From Nyssa sinensis (taxonomy: Eukaryota; Streptophyta; Magnoliopsida; Cornales; Nyssaceae): 64,000 nt of DNA. Positions 19,430 through 29,638 of this stretch are shown in pieces. The notes below the pieces were generated by a model that did not search any database, had not been told where the DNA came from, and saw nothing but the letters and a program-made list of their open reading frames with translations. The stretch is from assembly GCA_008638375.1 (NCBI GenBank), contig CM018035.1, positions 24,540,807 through 24,604,806 of the forward strand, read 5' to 3'. Position 1 is the first letter of the stretch; each line of letters begins with the position of its first letter. The position numbers and the translations under genes were made by a program.

Positions 19430-22400
19430 TTATTCATTTGAGTCTGTATCATCATCTGAACTTGAATTTTCTTCATTCTCGGTACAATACTCTAACAATG
19501 TGTCATCATCAAAATCACTTTCCTCGTCATCATCATCATTAATGAACGTTGCATCCCTCGGATCTAATTGTGGGGTATTGGTGACGTCGGAAGCTACGAC
19601 ATGAACTGGTTCTACATCAGTTCTATTCAACCGATACGAACTAACATTTCCCTGATCATGACGGATAACACCATCGTGGGCAGTTTGATACTCTTCTTGT
19701 AGTGCTTCCTCAAGTCCTCTGCAACTCTTCATCTCCCTCGCCAACTTCTAGGACATCATAAACATTTCTATTTTTTATTTTTTGGACAACATGCCAATCA
19801 CCTCTTATTTTTGGGTCCTTCAAATAGAAAACTTGTTTTGCAACCGATGCCAAAACATACGGATCATCTTTAAATGCCGTACGTGACGTATTAACACTTA
19901 TGAAGTGCTTATCAATCTGCATTCCAGTCTTCTTATTACTTACATCCCACCAATCACATTTAAGAATATACACAAAATGATCGTAGCAACAATGTAACTG
20001 TATGATGTCTTGTAAAACACCATAGTAATCTACAGTTTGTCCTCCGTCACCATCTCTTTCAACAAGGACCCCGCTATTCTGTGTTCGCCGACTGACCTCC
20101 CGTTCCCTCGTGTGAAATCGAACACCATCAACAATTAAACCGGTGTAGCGGGATATCTTTTGATCAGGACCACATGCCAAGGAATATAATTGATCGTACG
20201 CCTTAGGAGATTGTTGATGGTGTAATAGCTTCATCTATTAATTCAGTACAAGTACAAAATTAATTGAATACAAATGCATTACCTAATACAATTACAATTA
20301 ATTAAAACCTATTCTTACACGTTCTCCGAACCACTTTGGAAACAAATTTTGTTGTCTTTGCTCAAGATTAGAAATTGATACATGTTCGCTCTGAAGCTCG
20401 AGCGTATGCTCACTGCATAAGATGAGATATGTTATATGTAACTTACATTTGTATACTAATGTAGTTTTGCAATAATTTCGATAAACTTACTTAAAATATG
20501 GCAATGTCTCCTCGCAGTTGTTGAGCACGGTGTAGTGGGCTCTTTCCAAGTCTTGAGGATGACATTCATTCATATATACGGGCACCTATTGGCCGCACAG
20601 TTTGATTAAACACCGCAAGGCCAGTTCGTTGTTGCCCTGGACATCTATCAAAATTTCGCTTTTGACTATTAAACCTTGTTGCAATATCTTCAAGATGCAT
20701 AGAACAGAAGGTGAGACATTCAGCATCAATGTAAGCCTCAGCAATTGACCCTTCCGGTCGTGCTCTGTTACGTATATATTGCTTCAATGTGTGCAAATAT
20801 CTGTTTTGATAATTAATCAATTATAGATTAAAATAGTTAGGATGGATAGATAACACAATTCATAAAATTAAATGTACCTTTCTATTGGATACATCCAACG
20901 GTATTGAACAGGTCTGCCAATTTTTGCCTCATAAGGCAAATGCACTGCTAAGTGGACCATGATATCGAAGAAAGCTGGAGGGAAAATCTGTTCCAACTTG
21001 TAGAGGATCACGACAACATCCTTTTCGAGCTTGTCAAGTACTTCCACATTCAACGTCTTCGCACATAATTCTCTAAAGAAGCAACCCAATTCAGTTAATG
21101 TAGTCAATATGTCATCGGTGAGATACCCACGTAGTGCAACCGGAAAAAGTCGTTGTAAAAGGACATGGCAGTCATGGCTCTTCAGTCCGGATATTTTCCC
21201 ATCTATAACATTTACACACCGAGATATATTCGATGCGTATCCATCTGGGAACTTCACCACTTTAAACCACTAGCAAATCCTGATTCTCTCTACGGATGAT
21301 AACGTATATTGTGCAGGAGGCATGATATATTTATCACTGCTAGGTATTAGGTGCAGCTCTTTCCTTATTCCCAGCTCCTGCAAGTCCAACCGGGCTTTAA
21401 CACTATCTTTTGTCTTCCCTTCAATGTTCATTACAGTTCCCAGCACATTATCACATATGTTCTTCTCGATGTGCATCACATCCAAATTGTGCCTCAACTT
21501 AAGGGTTTCCCAGTACGGCAAATCAAAAAATATGCTCTTCTTCATCCAATATAAGTCCACATCAGTACACTTCCTCTTCTTACTACCCGGTATCTTCTCA
21601 AACCTCACTGGTTGGATGACTGCCAATTGCGTTAACACGTCTTTGCTAGACAACAATGGAGGTGACAATCTGCTGCTCAATTTGTCCATCAAACAGATGC
21701 TTCTACCGATTTCGCCAGCCATGTGATGGCAGGTAGAAAACGACGATGGCACATGTAGCATATCTTCCTCCCATTTGACAAATGTAGGGAATATGCATCC
21801 TTATTGCAAACCGGACATGCCAGATACCCCTTAGTGCTCCACCCAAACAAGTTCCCGTATGCTGGAAAGTCATTTATGGTCCACAGTAATGCGGCATGCA
21901 ATTGAAATGTCTCATTCTTAGAGACATCGTATGCCTCTACTCCCACCTCCCACAATTTCTTCAACTCGTCCACTAAAGGACGCACGTACACATCAATTTC
22001 ATTACCAGGAGACTTCGGCCCTGGAATAAGCAACGACATGTAGATAAATGATTCTTTCATACATTTCTACGATGGCAAGTTATACGGCACAAGCAACACC
22101 GGCCACATGCTGTAGGCATTACTCATGTCACCGAACGGGTTGAAACCATCGCTAGCCAGCCTAAGTTGTACATTACGCGGCTCATTTGCAAACCATTCGT
22201 GATTTGTATCAAACTCAGCCCAAGTTTGTGAATCTGCCGGATGCCTACATACGTTTTCCTCAGCAACACGCTTCTCCTTATGCCACCGCATATCTTCTGC
22301 CGTCTTCTAAGACATGTACAACCTTTGTAGCCTCGGTTTTAAGGGAAAATATCTCAGCACCTTGTGCGAAATTGTCTTGCTCTTTCCTTCATTCAGCTTG

Positions 22401-23119
22401 TACCTGGGTTCGTGGCACACCGTACACTCCTTACATTGTTCAGTCTCCTTCCAAAATAATATGCAATCGTTTTTACAAGCATGTATGGGAATATACCCGA
22501 GGCCCAAATCTCTTAATATTTGTTTCGCCTCGTAATATGATTTCGGAAGGGTCTCCCTAGTAGGAAGTGCTGCTTTAATCAATTCAATGGCCATATTAAC
22601 TGATTTGTTACTCCAACGGTTGATGGTCTTAAGATGAAGGAGTTTCACGAGAAAGTCCAGTTTCGAAAACTTATCACAACCCGGGTATAACGGCTGCCTT
22701 ACTTCCCTCAACAACGACTCAAACGCGGTCGATGGTCCCGTGTCACTCCTGTGACTACTCGCCCCAGTTGTAGCCCCCTACAAGTCTGCCAGCATTTGTG
22801 GCAAGCCTTCGTAACCAACCCCAACATTATCACCAAAGTCATCATCGTCGTCTTCTTCTTCATCATCAAATACCACTCGTACGTCACAGCGTTCCCCGTG
22901 AAATTTCCAACACGTATACCTCTTGTCCATCTCGTGTTCGAGTAGGTACTCTTTGGCCTCATCTATGTGCATATAATCCCTATTATTGCACCTCCTACAT
23001 GGACATCTTATCCTATTTCTCCCATCTGCAAATGCACGAACAAACTCAATAAAATCTTTGATCCCCTTCACATACCCTGGCAAATGCCTGCCCCTCAAGT
23101 CCATCCAACTCTTATCCAT
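19430..23119 (-). pseudogene. CACTA-1 TNP2-like transposase
   Basis: Start MDKSWMDLRGRHLPGYVKG at 23119. The transposase-associated N-terminal domain comes first (IRCPCRRCNNRDYMHIDEAK, CWKFHGE) with an acidic run, then an in-frame TAG at 22778-22780. The Transposase_21 region follows (LYPGCDKFSKLDFLVKLLHL, HACKNDCILFWKE, LRLASDGFNPFGDMSNAYS, LACPVCN, HNLDVMHIEKNICDNVLG), then DUF4218 at 20868-21260 (LKSHDCHVLLQRLFPVALRG, MVHLAVHLPYEAK, YRWMYPIERY). After introns come a linker exon (20566-20820), DUF4216 (19750-20234; YYGVLQDIIQL, KCDWWDV) and an acidic C-terminus ending 19430. More stops (TAG for Gln near 22312, TAG for Trp near 22069) and frameshifts near 21740 and 19740 make it non-functional. 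Confidence 0.9.
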
Positions 23120-23212
23120 TTTCGTCTACCTAATACAAGTCAAAAATGATAATCGTTATAAATATGAAACACAAATCCTATCACCTCCAACTCCTCTCTA
23201 AATGGTAAGGTG

Positions 23213-23570
23213 GTCCTATCCCATTCGTGAATGCACAATCTATATTGCAATCAGCAACAAATCAAATGCTTGATTTCACTTGGACAAAATTTCGGCAGCA
23301 TCTCCCCACGGTTCTCCAAGTATACGAGCTAGACGTTAGCACGCCTAAATATATACCCAGAGAACAGTAAGAGACCGTACTGAAATTTTATCATAGTGAA
23401 ATATTCAAGCATATGCGCTATTGATTGCAATGCAGATTTATGCATTCTTGAACTGTCCTCTCTGGACAATTCAAGAATCGATTTTCATACACACAAGCCC
23501 AATCGAGAATAAATTTCGCGACAAGATTCACATGTGATGAAAATGACTCCCGAACGGGGCTAGGCTTACA
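23213..23570 (-). promoter_or_regulatory. Conserved leader block with hairpin upstream of CACTA-1 transposase
   Basis: About 350 bp just upstream of the transposase start that align almost base by base with 45900-46260 of CACTA-2, although neither copy codes. Within it 23444-23478 forms an inverted repeat with 15-bp arms (ATTCTTGAACTGTCC and GGACAATTCAAGAAT, one mismatch) and a 5-nt loop. Position and conservation suggest a transcribed leader or intron with a structural role. The function is unknown. Confidence 0.75.
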
Positions 23571-26500
23571 TGAATGCAATTACATAATTGGTTTCTTAAT
23601 CGTTTAATTATAAAAATGGTTGATTCATGGAATCAACACTAATTTATGCTTGTACTTTCTTAGAGAAAGAGGGTAATTATATTCCAATATCAAAACAAAA
23701 TTACTAGTAACGTACACTGCTGAGTCAGCAGGTTTGACAGTATTCAATCACATTGATGTGATTGAATGGCCACTATAATACTAGCCGAGTGACAACGATG
23801 AAAACTAAAAGCTAAAAACAAGGAAGCGACTACATCAATTTGACCCCTCACAAAAGCAACTAAATTAATATAAAACCCAAGTGTTTTTAGGCTATTCACA
23901 CATCATTATCTATTGATTTGGTTAATACAGGGGACATGTCTAATCTAAAGTCATAACACTTGAATGCTTGAAAAACATATTCATGGTATGTATCAATTTT
24001 TTCATACTTAATCAACCCAACCAATACAAATATAATATTGATGTTGATGTTGATGTTGATGCTAATATAATACCAAATTACATCCATTAACTTGTCCATT
24101 TGACTTAATAAAACTGCATCTGCACCACCACTGATAAGAAAATAATATAATACCAAATTACATCCATTAACTTGTCCATTTGACTTAATAAAACTGCACC
24201 TGCACCACCACTGATAAGAAAATTCAAAACTAAACAATATATATATATATATGGAAGTTGCTTCCCTCTTAACATCATCATAAAGTAAATAGCAGTTTTT
24301 ATATGTTTTTTTTTTTTATTATCAAGATACTTTAGTTCTCAAGATAATATTAAAGTAAAACATTTATATACTTTTTTTTTTAAAGATGATAAGATAATTA
24401 TGACGTCACTAAATTGAGGAAGACCTTTCAAGGATTATTTTTTCCAAAAATTAAATCAAATCAATAACATTAAACAAACACACTGTTGGCTGAGGTAATA
24501 TCCTATTTTAGAAGAGAGCAATTAATAATTTTTTTTAAAAAAATCTGTATACTATTAATTATTACAGAGATAAAATAGCTATATATGTAATTATATATAA
24601 TCCATTTATAAAATATCTTGGTACTTATATATATTAATTCAACTTAATTGATATTAAATGTATTGTAAATTAAAGAAATTATGTCATCAGAAGTATAGTA
24701 AGAGTTTTTTTTTTATGTCTTAAATTGAGTATTATATATATATATATATATATATATTTTATAAAAATCAAAATATATTTGAAAAGTGAATATAAATACT
24801 TATTTTTATATAAAAATTTATTTACATGTAAAAAATATTTATTGGTTAATAAAAGTATGAGAAAACTTAATAAAAATATTCTTTTACTGATAAAAAAAAA
24901 TTGTTACCTTGTCTTGTGCGCTTCCTCTAATAAAAGTTAGAATTGATTTGAATATATATTTACAATTGGGTTAAAAACACATCAATTTGGACGAATGTGG
25001 AGTTTAATCCCAAATATATGATATAACTTATGACTAAGTATAATATAATTTTTGTGTCCCATTCTTATTTTCTCTCTCTTCTCCTTTTTTATTTCCCTTC
25101 TCTTTCTCATTTTTAAATAATGATATTAAAAAATATTAACTCTGTTACTGTAACTGGTCAAATAACTAGTCACGGATACAAAAAAATGCTAACAAGTGAC
25201 ACCATCTGATTTAGCAGATCTATTAGAGTATGAATTCTTTTATTTTACAAAACATCTGATACTAAAGACCTTATTAAAAGTACAACTGTAGATGCTCTTA
25301 AGACTAGCCTAGTTGATAACTCATAACTGACCATCTAAAAAAAAAAAAAACTCATAACTTCTCCAAAAGAAAAGCCATAAGTTTCACTTTCACTCTCTCA
25401 GCTAAAGGATGTATAATTTATTTATTTCTTTCAATTTTATTTATATAATTATTAAATAATTTATTGTGGTTTTTAACTTCAAAATTGAGAAATTTTTATG
25501 AGCCTATAAAATAATAACAATCATACAATATGCCTTCTATTGTAAGGAGAAAAAAAAGGGTAAAAATAATTGTATATGAGATGGGGCATGGAGGTGTAGA
25601 GAAACTAGGTCCAACTTAATTAATTTATGGTCTGGGATTGAGCTCTACGTAGACCCAAATATCAAACATTGTAATTTACAAGGCAAAAAAAAAAAAACAA
25701 CAATTAGAGGGTGGCTAGAAAATTTTAGCGAGAATTTTAGATTGGATCGAAATTTTGGAGTAAAAATAAGAAAAATAATAAATAACGGTTAGATTGTAGT
25801 TCGGACTACCCTACATGTGCTTTCAACCTTGGTAATTTCAATTTTTTCCTTTTTTATGCTATTTCTTTTGGGCCGAGTTAGGTCTCAAGCAGTTGGACCA
25901 CCATTTTTTTTTTTTTTATAATGAGAAGAAATCTCGTGGGTGACATGTGCTTCAAACAGTAAAATTCAGAGTTTCCTTTTATAGTTATTTTAAACATCTT
26001 CATGGTAGAATTGTTATTTAGTTTATATTTGAACTTTATCATGATTAAACTAACCTTTTTAAGTATAAGTGAGTTTTCCACCCCAATTTGAAGAAAAAAA
26101 TATAAAATTTCTCCTAAAATTTTCCAAAATAAATTCTAACCCCCCTAAAAAAAACTAAAAGTCTTATCCTAAATTTCATGACATTTGGCTGCACCTTAAA
26201 CATAAAAACAGCATCTTAACATATAGATACAGATGTACAACACATATTATAATACCATGCCAATACCATTAAAATTGGAAGCAACTAAAATTTCATAAGC
26301 CAAAAACCAAACAGAGAAGATAAAAATTCTTGAGAGTAAGACTGTTCGTTGTGTCATGTGCAAAGCCCTAGTCCAACTACCCAAAAATCAATAGGTCTAT
26401 TCAAGACCCAATCTGTGCCAATTTTTCTCGTCAATGACTTTTCTTCACCAAATACCCCTTTCCACCTTGAATCCCCCCAATTAATTCTCTAAAAGATATT

Positions 26501-26740
26501 AAACTAACACAAGTTTTTCAGCCATAAACCCCCATACGAATAGGTTTACACACCTCATCCGAAGTTACTAAATGGTATGTTTCACTAGTTGAGTTTTGTC
26601 AATGAAATAACAAGATATAGCCTTGATTTTAAAAACAAAGCAACAAATATAAGAGTATCAGCAGACCCAGCTATTCCCAAAATTATATATTACAAGAAGA
26701 AAAATAAACAACTTTAAAACAAACCCAAACCTAATTGTCT
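23571..26740. other. CACTA-1 5' non-coding region
   Basis: About 3.2 kb of AT-rich sequence with no gene. The equivalent interval in CACTA-2 (about 44640-45900) is roughly 2 kb shorter, so this copy may carry inserted sequence. Visible structure: an 84-bp tandem duplication (24064-24231), GATGTT triplet repeats near 24036-24060, and several poly-A/T and AT tracts. Confidence 0.55.
24064..24231. repeat. 84-bp tandem duplication
   Basis: The segment containing AATATAATACCAAATTACAT through CACCACTGATAAGAAAAT occurs twice head to tail (24064-24147 and 24148-24231) with a single visible difference (ATCTGC versus ACCTGC). The near identity implies a recent duplication. Confidence 0.9.
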
Positions 26741-26744
26741 CAAA

Positions 26745-26965
26745 CTCGGTGAAGTGGTGAGAGATCGAAGATCGGAGATCGATCTCGACAGAGAAACCGA
26801 ACGACGGAGAAAAAGCAAGAGATCGGAGATAATCGACGGATCTGAATTGAGCGTCTGAGAAATAAGATATGGAAATCACAGATCGTGTTGGAGAGAGAGA
26901 GAGATATCAAATGCGAAACTGATGAGAGAGGCACATAGTGATTCGAGAAACAGAGGTGATTTATA
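26745..26965 (-). promoter_or_regulatory. CACTA-1 promoter (TATA box) and 5' leader
   Basis: TATAAAT on the minus strand at 26959-26965 lies directly inside the 5' subterminal repeats. It is followed by a C/T-rich leader with a (CT)n tract near 26895-26908 and repeated CTCCGATC/TCGATCTC patches. Layout and composition fit the promoter and untranslated first exon of the transposase unit. The open frames seen here lack any domain. Confidence 0.6.
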
Positions 26966-26967
26966 CG

Positions 26968-27255
26968 GGCTTATTAGCGACGCACACAGTGTGTCGCTAA
27001 TTATATAGAAAAACGCCACCGTTTTCGTCTAAAACACCATTTGCGATGCACACCTGAGCGTCGCTAAAGGAAAAAAAATTATTTGCGGTACACACCCGGG
27101 CTATCGCAAAAAGTATCATCTTATTAGCGACGCACAATGCGTCGCAAATACTGTTTAGGGCGTCGCTAAAGCATTGGCGCCCTAATTTTTTTTTGCGGGA
27201 AGGCCAATATGCACCATTATTTGCGACGCACAAACGGCCGTCGCTGATAGTGACT
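26968..27255. repeat. CACTA-1 5' subterminal repeats
   Basis: Copies of TTAGCGACGCACA, TTTGCGACGCAC and complements in both orientations, matching those at 15040-15470 and in CACTA-2. They run up to about 30 bp inside the terminal CACTACAAG repeat. Confidence 0.9.
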
Positions 27256-27290
27256 ATTGACCCCAAAAAATCATTTTTCTTGTAGTGTGT

Positions 27291-27800
27291 GGTTTGAAAA
27301 CCCTGTTCATCAGATCCATGAATGCAGCAAGGGCATTAGTGACCCCAAACAGCATCACTAGAAACTCATAATGCCCATAGCGGTTTCTAAAAGTCATCTT
27401 CTCAATATCTGTAGGTCGTACCTTTAACTGATGGTACCCAAACCTCAAATTGATCTTAGAAAAGACCTGTGCTCCCTTCAACTGGTCGAAGAGATCATCT
27501 ACCCTTAGCACAGGGTATCGGTTCTTGATGGTGAGCTTGTTCAACTCACGGTAGTCAACACATAACCGCATGGTCCCATTTTCTTCTTCACAAACAACAC
27601 CGGGGCACCCCACAGTGAAAAACTAGGTCTGATAAAGCCCTTGTCTAACAGATCCTGTAACTGCAGCTTCAGCTCATTCAGCTCTATCGGTGCTATACGA
27701 TACGGATTCGTGGATTTTGGGGAGGTACCTGGCTGTACATCGATAATAAACTCTATCTCTCTATCCACAAGCATCGCTGGCAAGTTATCTAAAAAGACTT
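27291..27800 (-). pseudogene. Gypsy-1 reverse transcriptase, 5' half
   Basis: Carries the RT fingers and palm start: [76 protein letters not shown] and [20 protein letters not shown]. One frameshift lies near 27580. The usual FSKIDLRSGYHQ reads [12 protein letters not shown], so the first catalytic Asp is Asn. The frame runs directly into the CACTA-1 insertion point and resumes at 15018. Confidence 0.92.
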
Positions 27801-27959
27801 CAGGAAACTCTCAAACAATAGGAATCTCTTCTAAGGGTGGTTGTCGTGAGCAAGTGTCCATAACGCTACACAAGAACCCATGTCAGCCCTTACGTAACAA
27901 TCGTCTGGCCTAGATAGAGGATACAAAATATGGTGGAGTAGCTACACCCGTCCCATCGA

Positions 27960-28290
27960 ACTAGATGCTCGGACATCCTAGTCTTTGTACACTGACTGTC
28001 TTGGCCACGTAATTTATAGATACATGATTCGCGGCCGACCAGTCCATACCGAGTATAACATCAAAACTATAAATGTCTAATGGTATCAGATCGGCTAATA
28101 AATGTGAATCTCCAATCTGTACCTTACATGCTCGATATACAGTGTTGCTACATAATAATGCGCCTGAAGGCATAGAAATGGTTAACATATAACCTAAGGG
28201 TACTGTTTCTATGTTCAGCTTAGTAGGAAATACTGGTGCTATAAATGAATGTGTGGAGCCAGTATTAAATAGTACTCTAGCATACTGTGA
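27960..28290 (-). pseudogene. Gypsy-1 aspartic protease
   Basis: A retropepsin-like domain. The active-site triad, normally DTG, reads NTG in VLFNTGSTHSFIAP, with the changed codon at 28264-28266. Downstream is the second hallmark, FDVILGMDWSAANHVSINY. The Asp-to-Asn change should abolish catalysis. Confidence 0.85.
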
Positions 28291-28449
28291 ACAAATTCGA
28301 AGAGTACCTGCGACTACTGATGTGGTAGCTTGTGTATCCCCAAGTGTCAGTGAGAAAACCCTCCCTGAGCGCTGTGGCTCAACTCTTTGTCCACCACCTC
28401 GAGTTTGTGCTCCAGCTGTAGAAGTAGCTACTGAGGTAGATGGAGTACC

Positions 28450-29480
28450 AGCTGTACTTCCAACTGACTAGCTCCTCTAGGGGCAGTTGGCCTTGAAATG
28501 CCCTTCTTCGCCACAAGAGTAGCAGGCACAGGAGTTCGCCTGACATGGCCCTCGATGACGTCTTTAGTAGGTGGGGCACTGGGCTATGCCCCTATCAGTG
28601 GAATTGACCCCTGATGGTCTGGGTCTAGCATTCCTAGGTCCTGCTCTTGGCTGAGTGAAAGAAAGTCCTATCCCTCTACTCTAACTCCCGTTGGCCCTCT
28701 ACTCTGAACTCCCTACTGGCCTTGGGGCTGGCTGGTTCCCTCTTGGCCTTGGGGCTGGGTTTGCCCTTCTCTTAGCAAACTCTTCACCACTCAACTCAAT
28801 GATTTTCGTAGTACTCACCACTTTATTGTAAGTGGTTAACTGCAGGGTTTTAACCCTGTCCCTGATATTCATCGTAGTCCACCCTCGAATTTGCGGGCTC
28901 TAGCATGCTTGTCCTCGAAGATAATAGGAGTAAATCTAGCCAGTCTGGTGAACCTGGCCTCGTACTCCTCTATTGTCGAGTTCCCTTGCTGCAAAACAAG
29001 AAAATCTGTGACCCTTTGATCCCTGACTTCCTAGGGGAAGTACTTCTCGTTGAAGATCACGGTAAATCGCTCCCAAATCATCTGAGGCTCTTTGGCCTTC
29101 TCTAGCAGCCACCACTCATGGGCTGCTCCCTTGAAAGTAAAAGTGGCGAAGGCCACCTTTTGCACCTCGGTACAGGTCATGATATCAAAAATCCTCTCCA
29201 TGTTGAGCCGCCACTCTTTGGCTGCAGTGGGGCCTCTAGTACCGTCGAACGTAGATGGTCGTAGTGCTTGAAACTATTTATAAAGATAAGCATGGCCTCT
29301 ATCATTCTCCTGACGTACTATTTATACTACTGGTGGTGCTTGTCGCTCTGGTCGAGTTGGAGTACTAGGACCTGCCTGATTTTGAGGCGCGTTTTGTATA
29401 AGACTCTCTACCAATCACTCTAATCGTGCTACGTTAGCTATAGTATCCTATAAGGGTGTGGTGGTACGAGTGTTCACCAT
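28450..29480 (-). pseudogene. Gypsy-1 gag
   Basis: The start codon is near 29480 (MVNTRTTTPL). The capsid-like stretch includes FTFKGAAHEWWLLEKAKEP, then a QQGNSTIEEYEARFTRLARF motif typical of plant Gypsy gag (PF03732-like). A CCHC zinc knuckle, CYSCGEEGHFKANC, is at 28483-28524. Stops occur from the eleventh codon on and frames shift repeatedly, so it is decayed. Confidence 0.85.
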
Positions 29481-29623
29481 TTTCTACAAATGGTTAGAGG
29501 TCAGTTTCATATATTTAAGAGTCTAATATCGCATAGTCAGTTTCTATCTACTGACTCTACTTGGACATTTATAATACTAGTACCTTAGTCTATCTCCCAT
29601 GAACCACTGTGACAACCTAGGAT

Positions 29624-29635
29624 GCCCTGATACCA
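29624..29635 (-). other. Gypsy-1 primer-binding site
   Basis: The minus strand reads TGGTATCAGGGC three bases after the 5' LTR. This matches the 3' end complement of plant initiator tRNA-Met except for one base (GGGC for GAGC). Confidence 0.85.
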
Positions 29636-29638
29636 AGC

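Larger units (their letters stand above)
15019..27290 (-). mobile_element. CACTA-1: En/Spm-type DNA transposon inside Gypsy-1 RT
   Basis: Both ends carry CACTACAAGAAAA (15022 inwards and, inverted, ending 27287), flanked by 3-bp duplications TGT at 15019-15021 and 27288-27290. The element itself is 12,266 bp. Removing it and one TGT rejoins the RT of Gypsy-1 in frame, which proves the nesting order. Element order on the minus strand: subterminal repeats, promoter, leader hairpin block, TNP2-like transposase, Transposase_24-like gene, ~161-bp tandem array, subterminal repeats. Both genes carry several stops, so the copy is probably not autonomous, but its ends look mobilisable. Confidence 0.96.
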
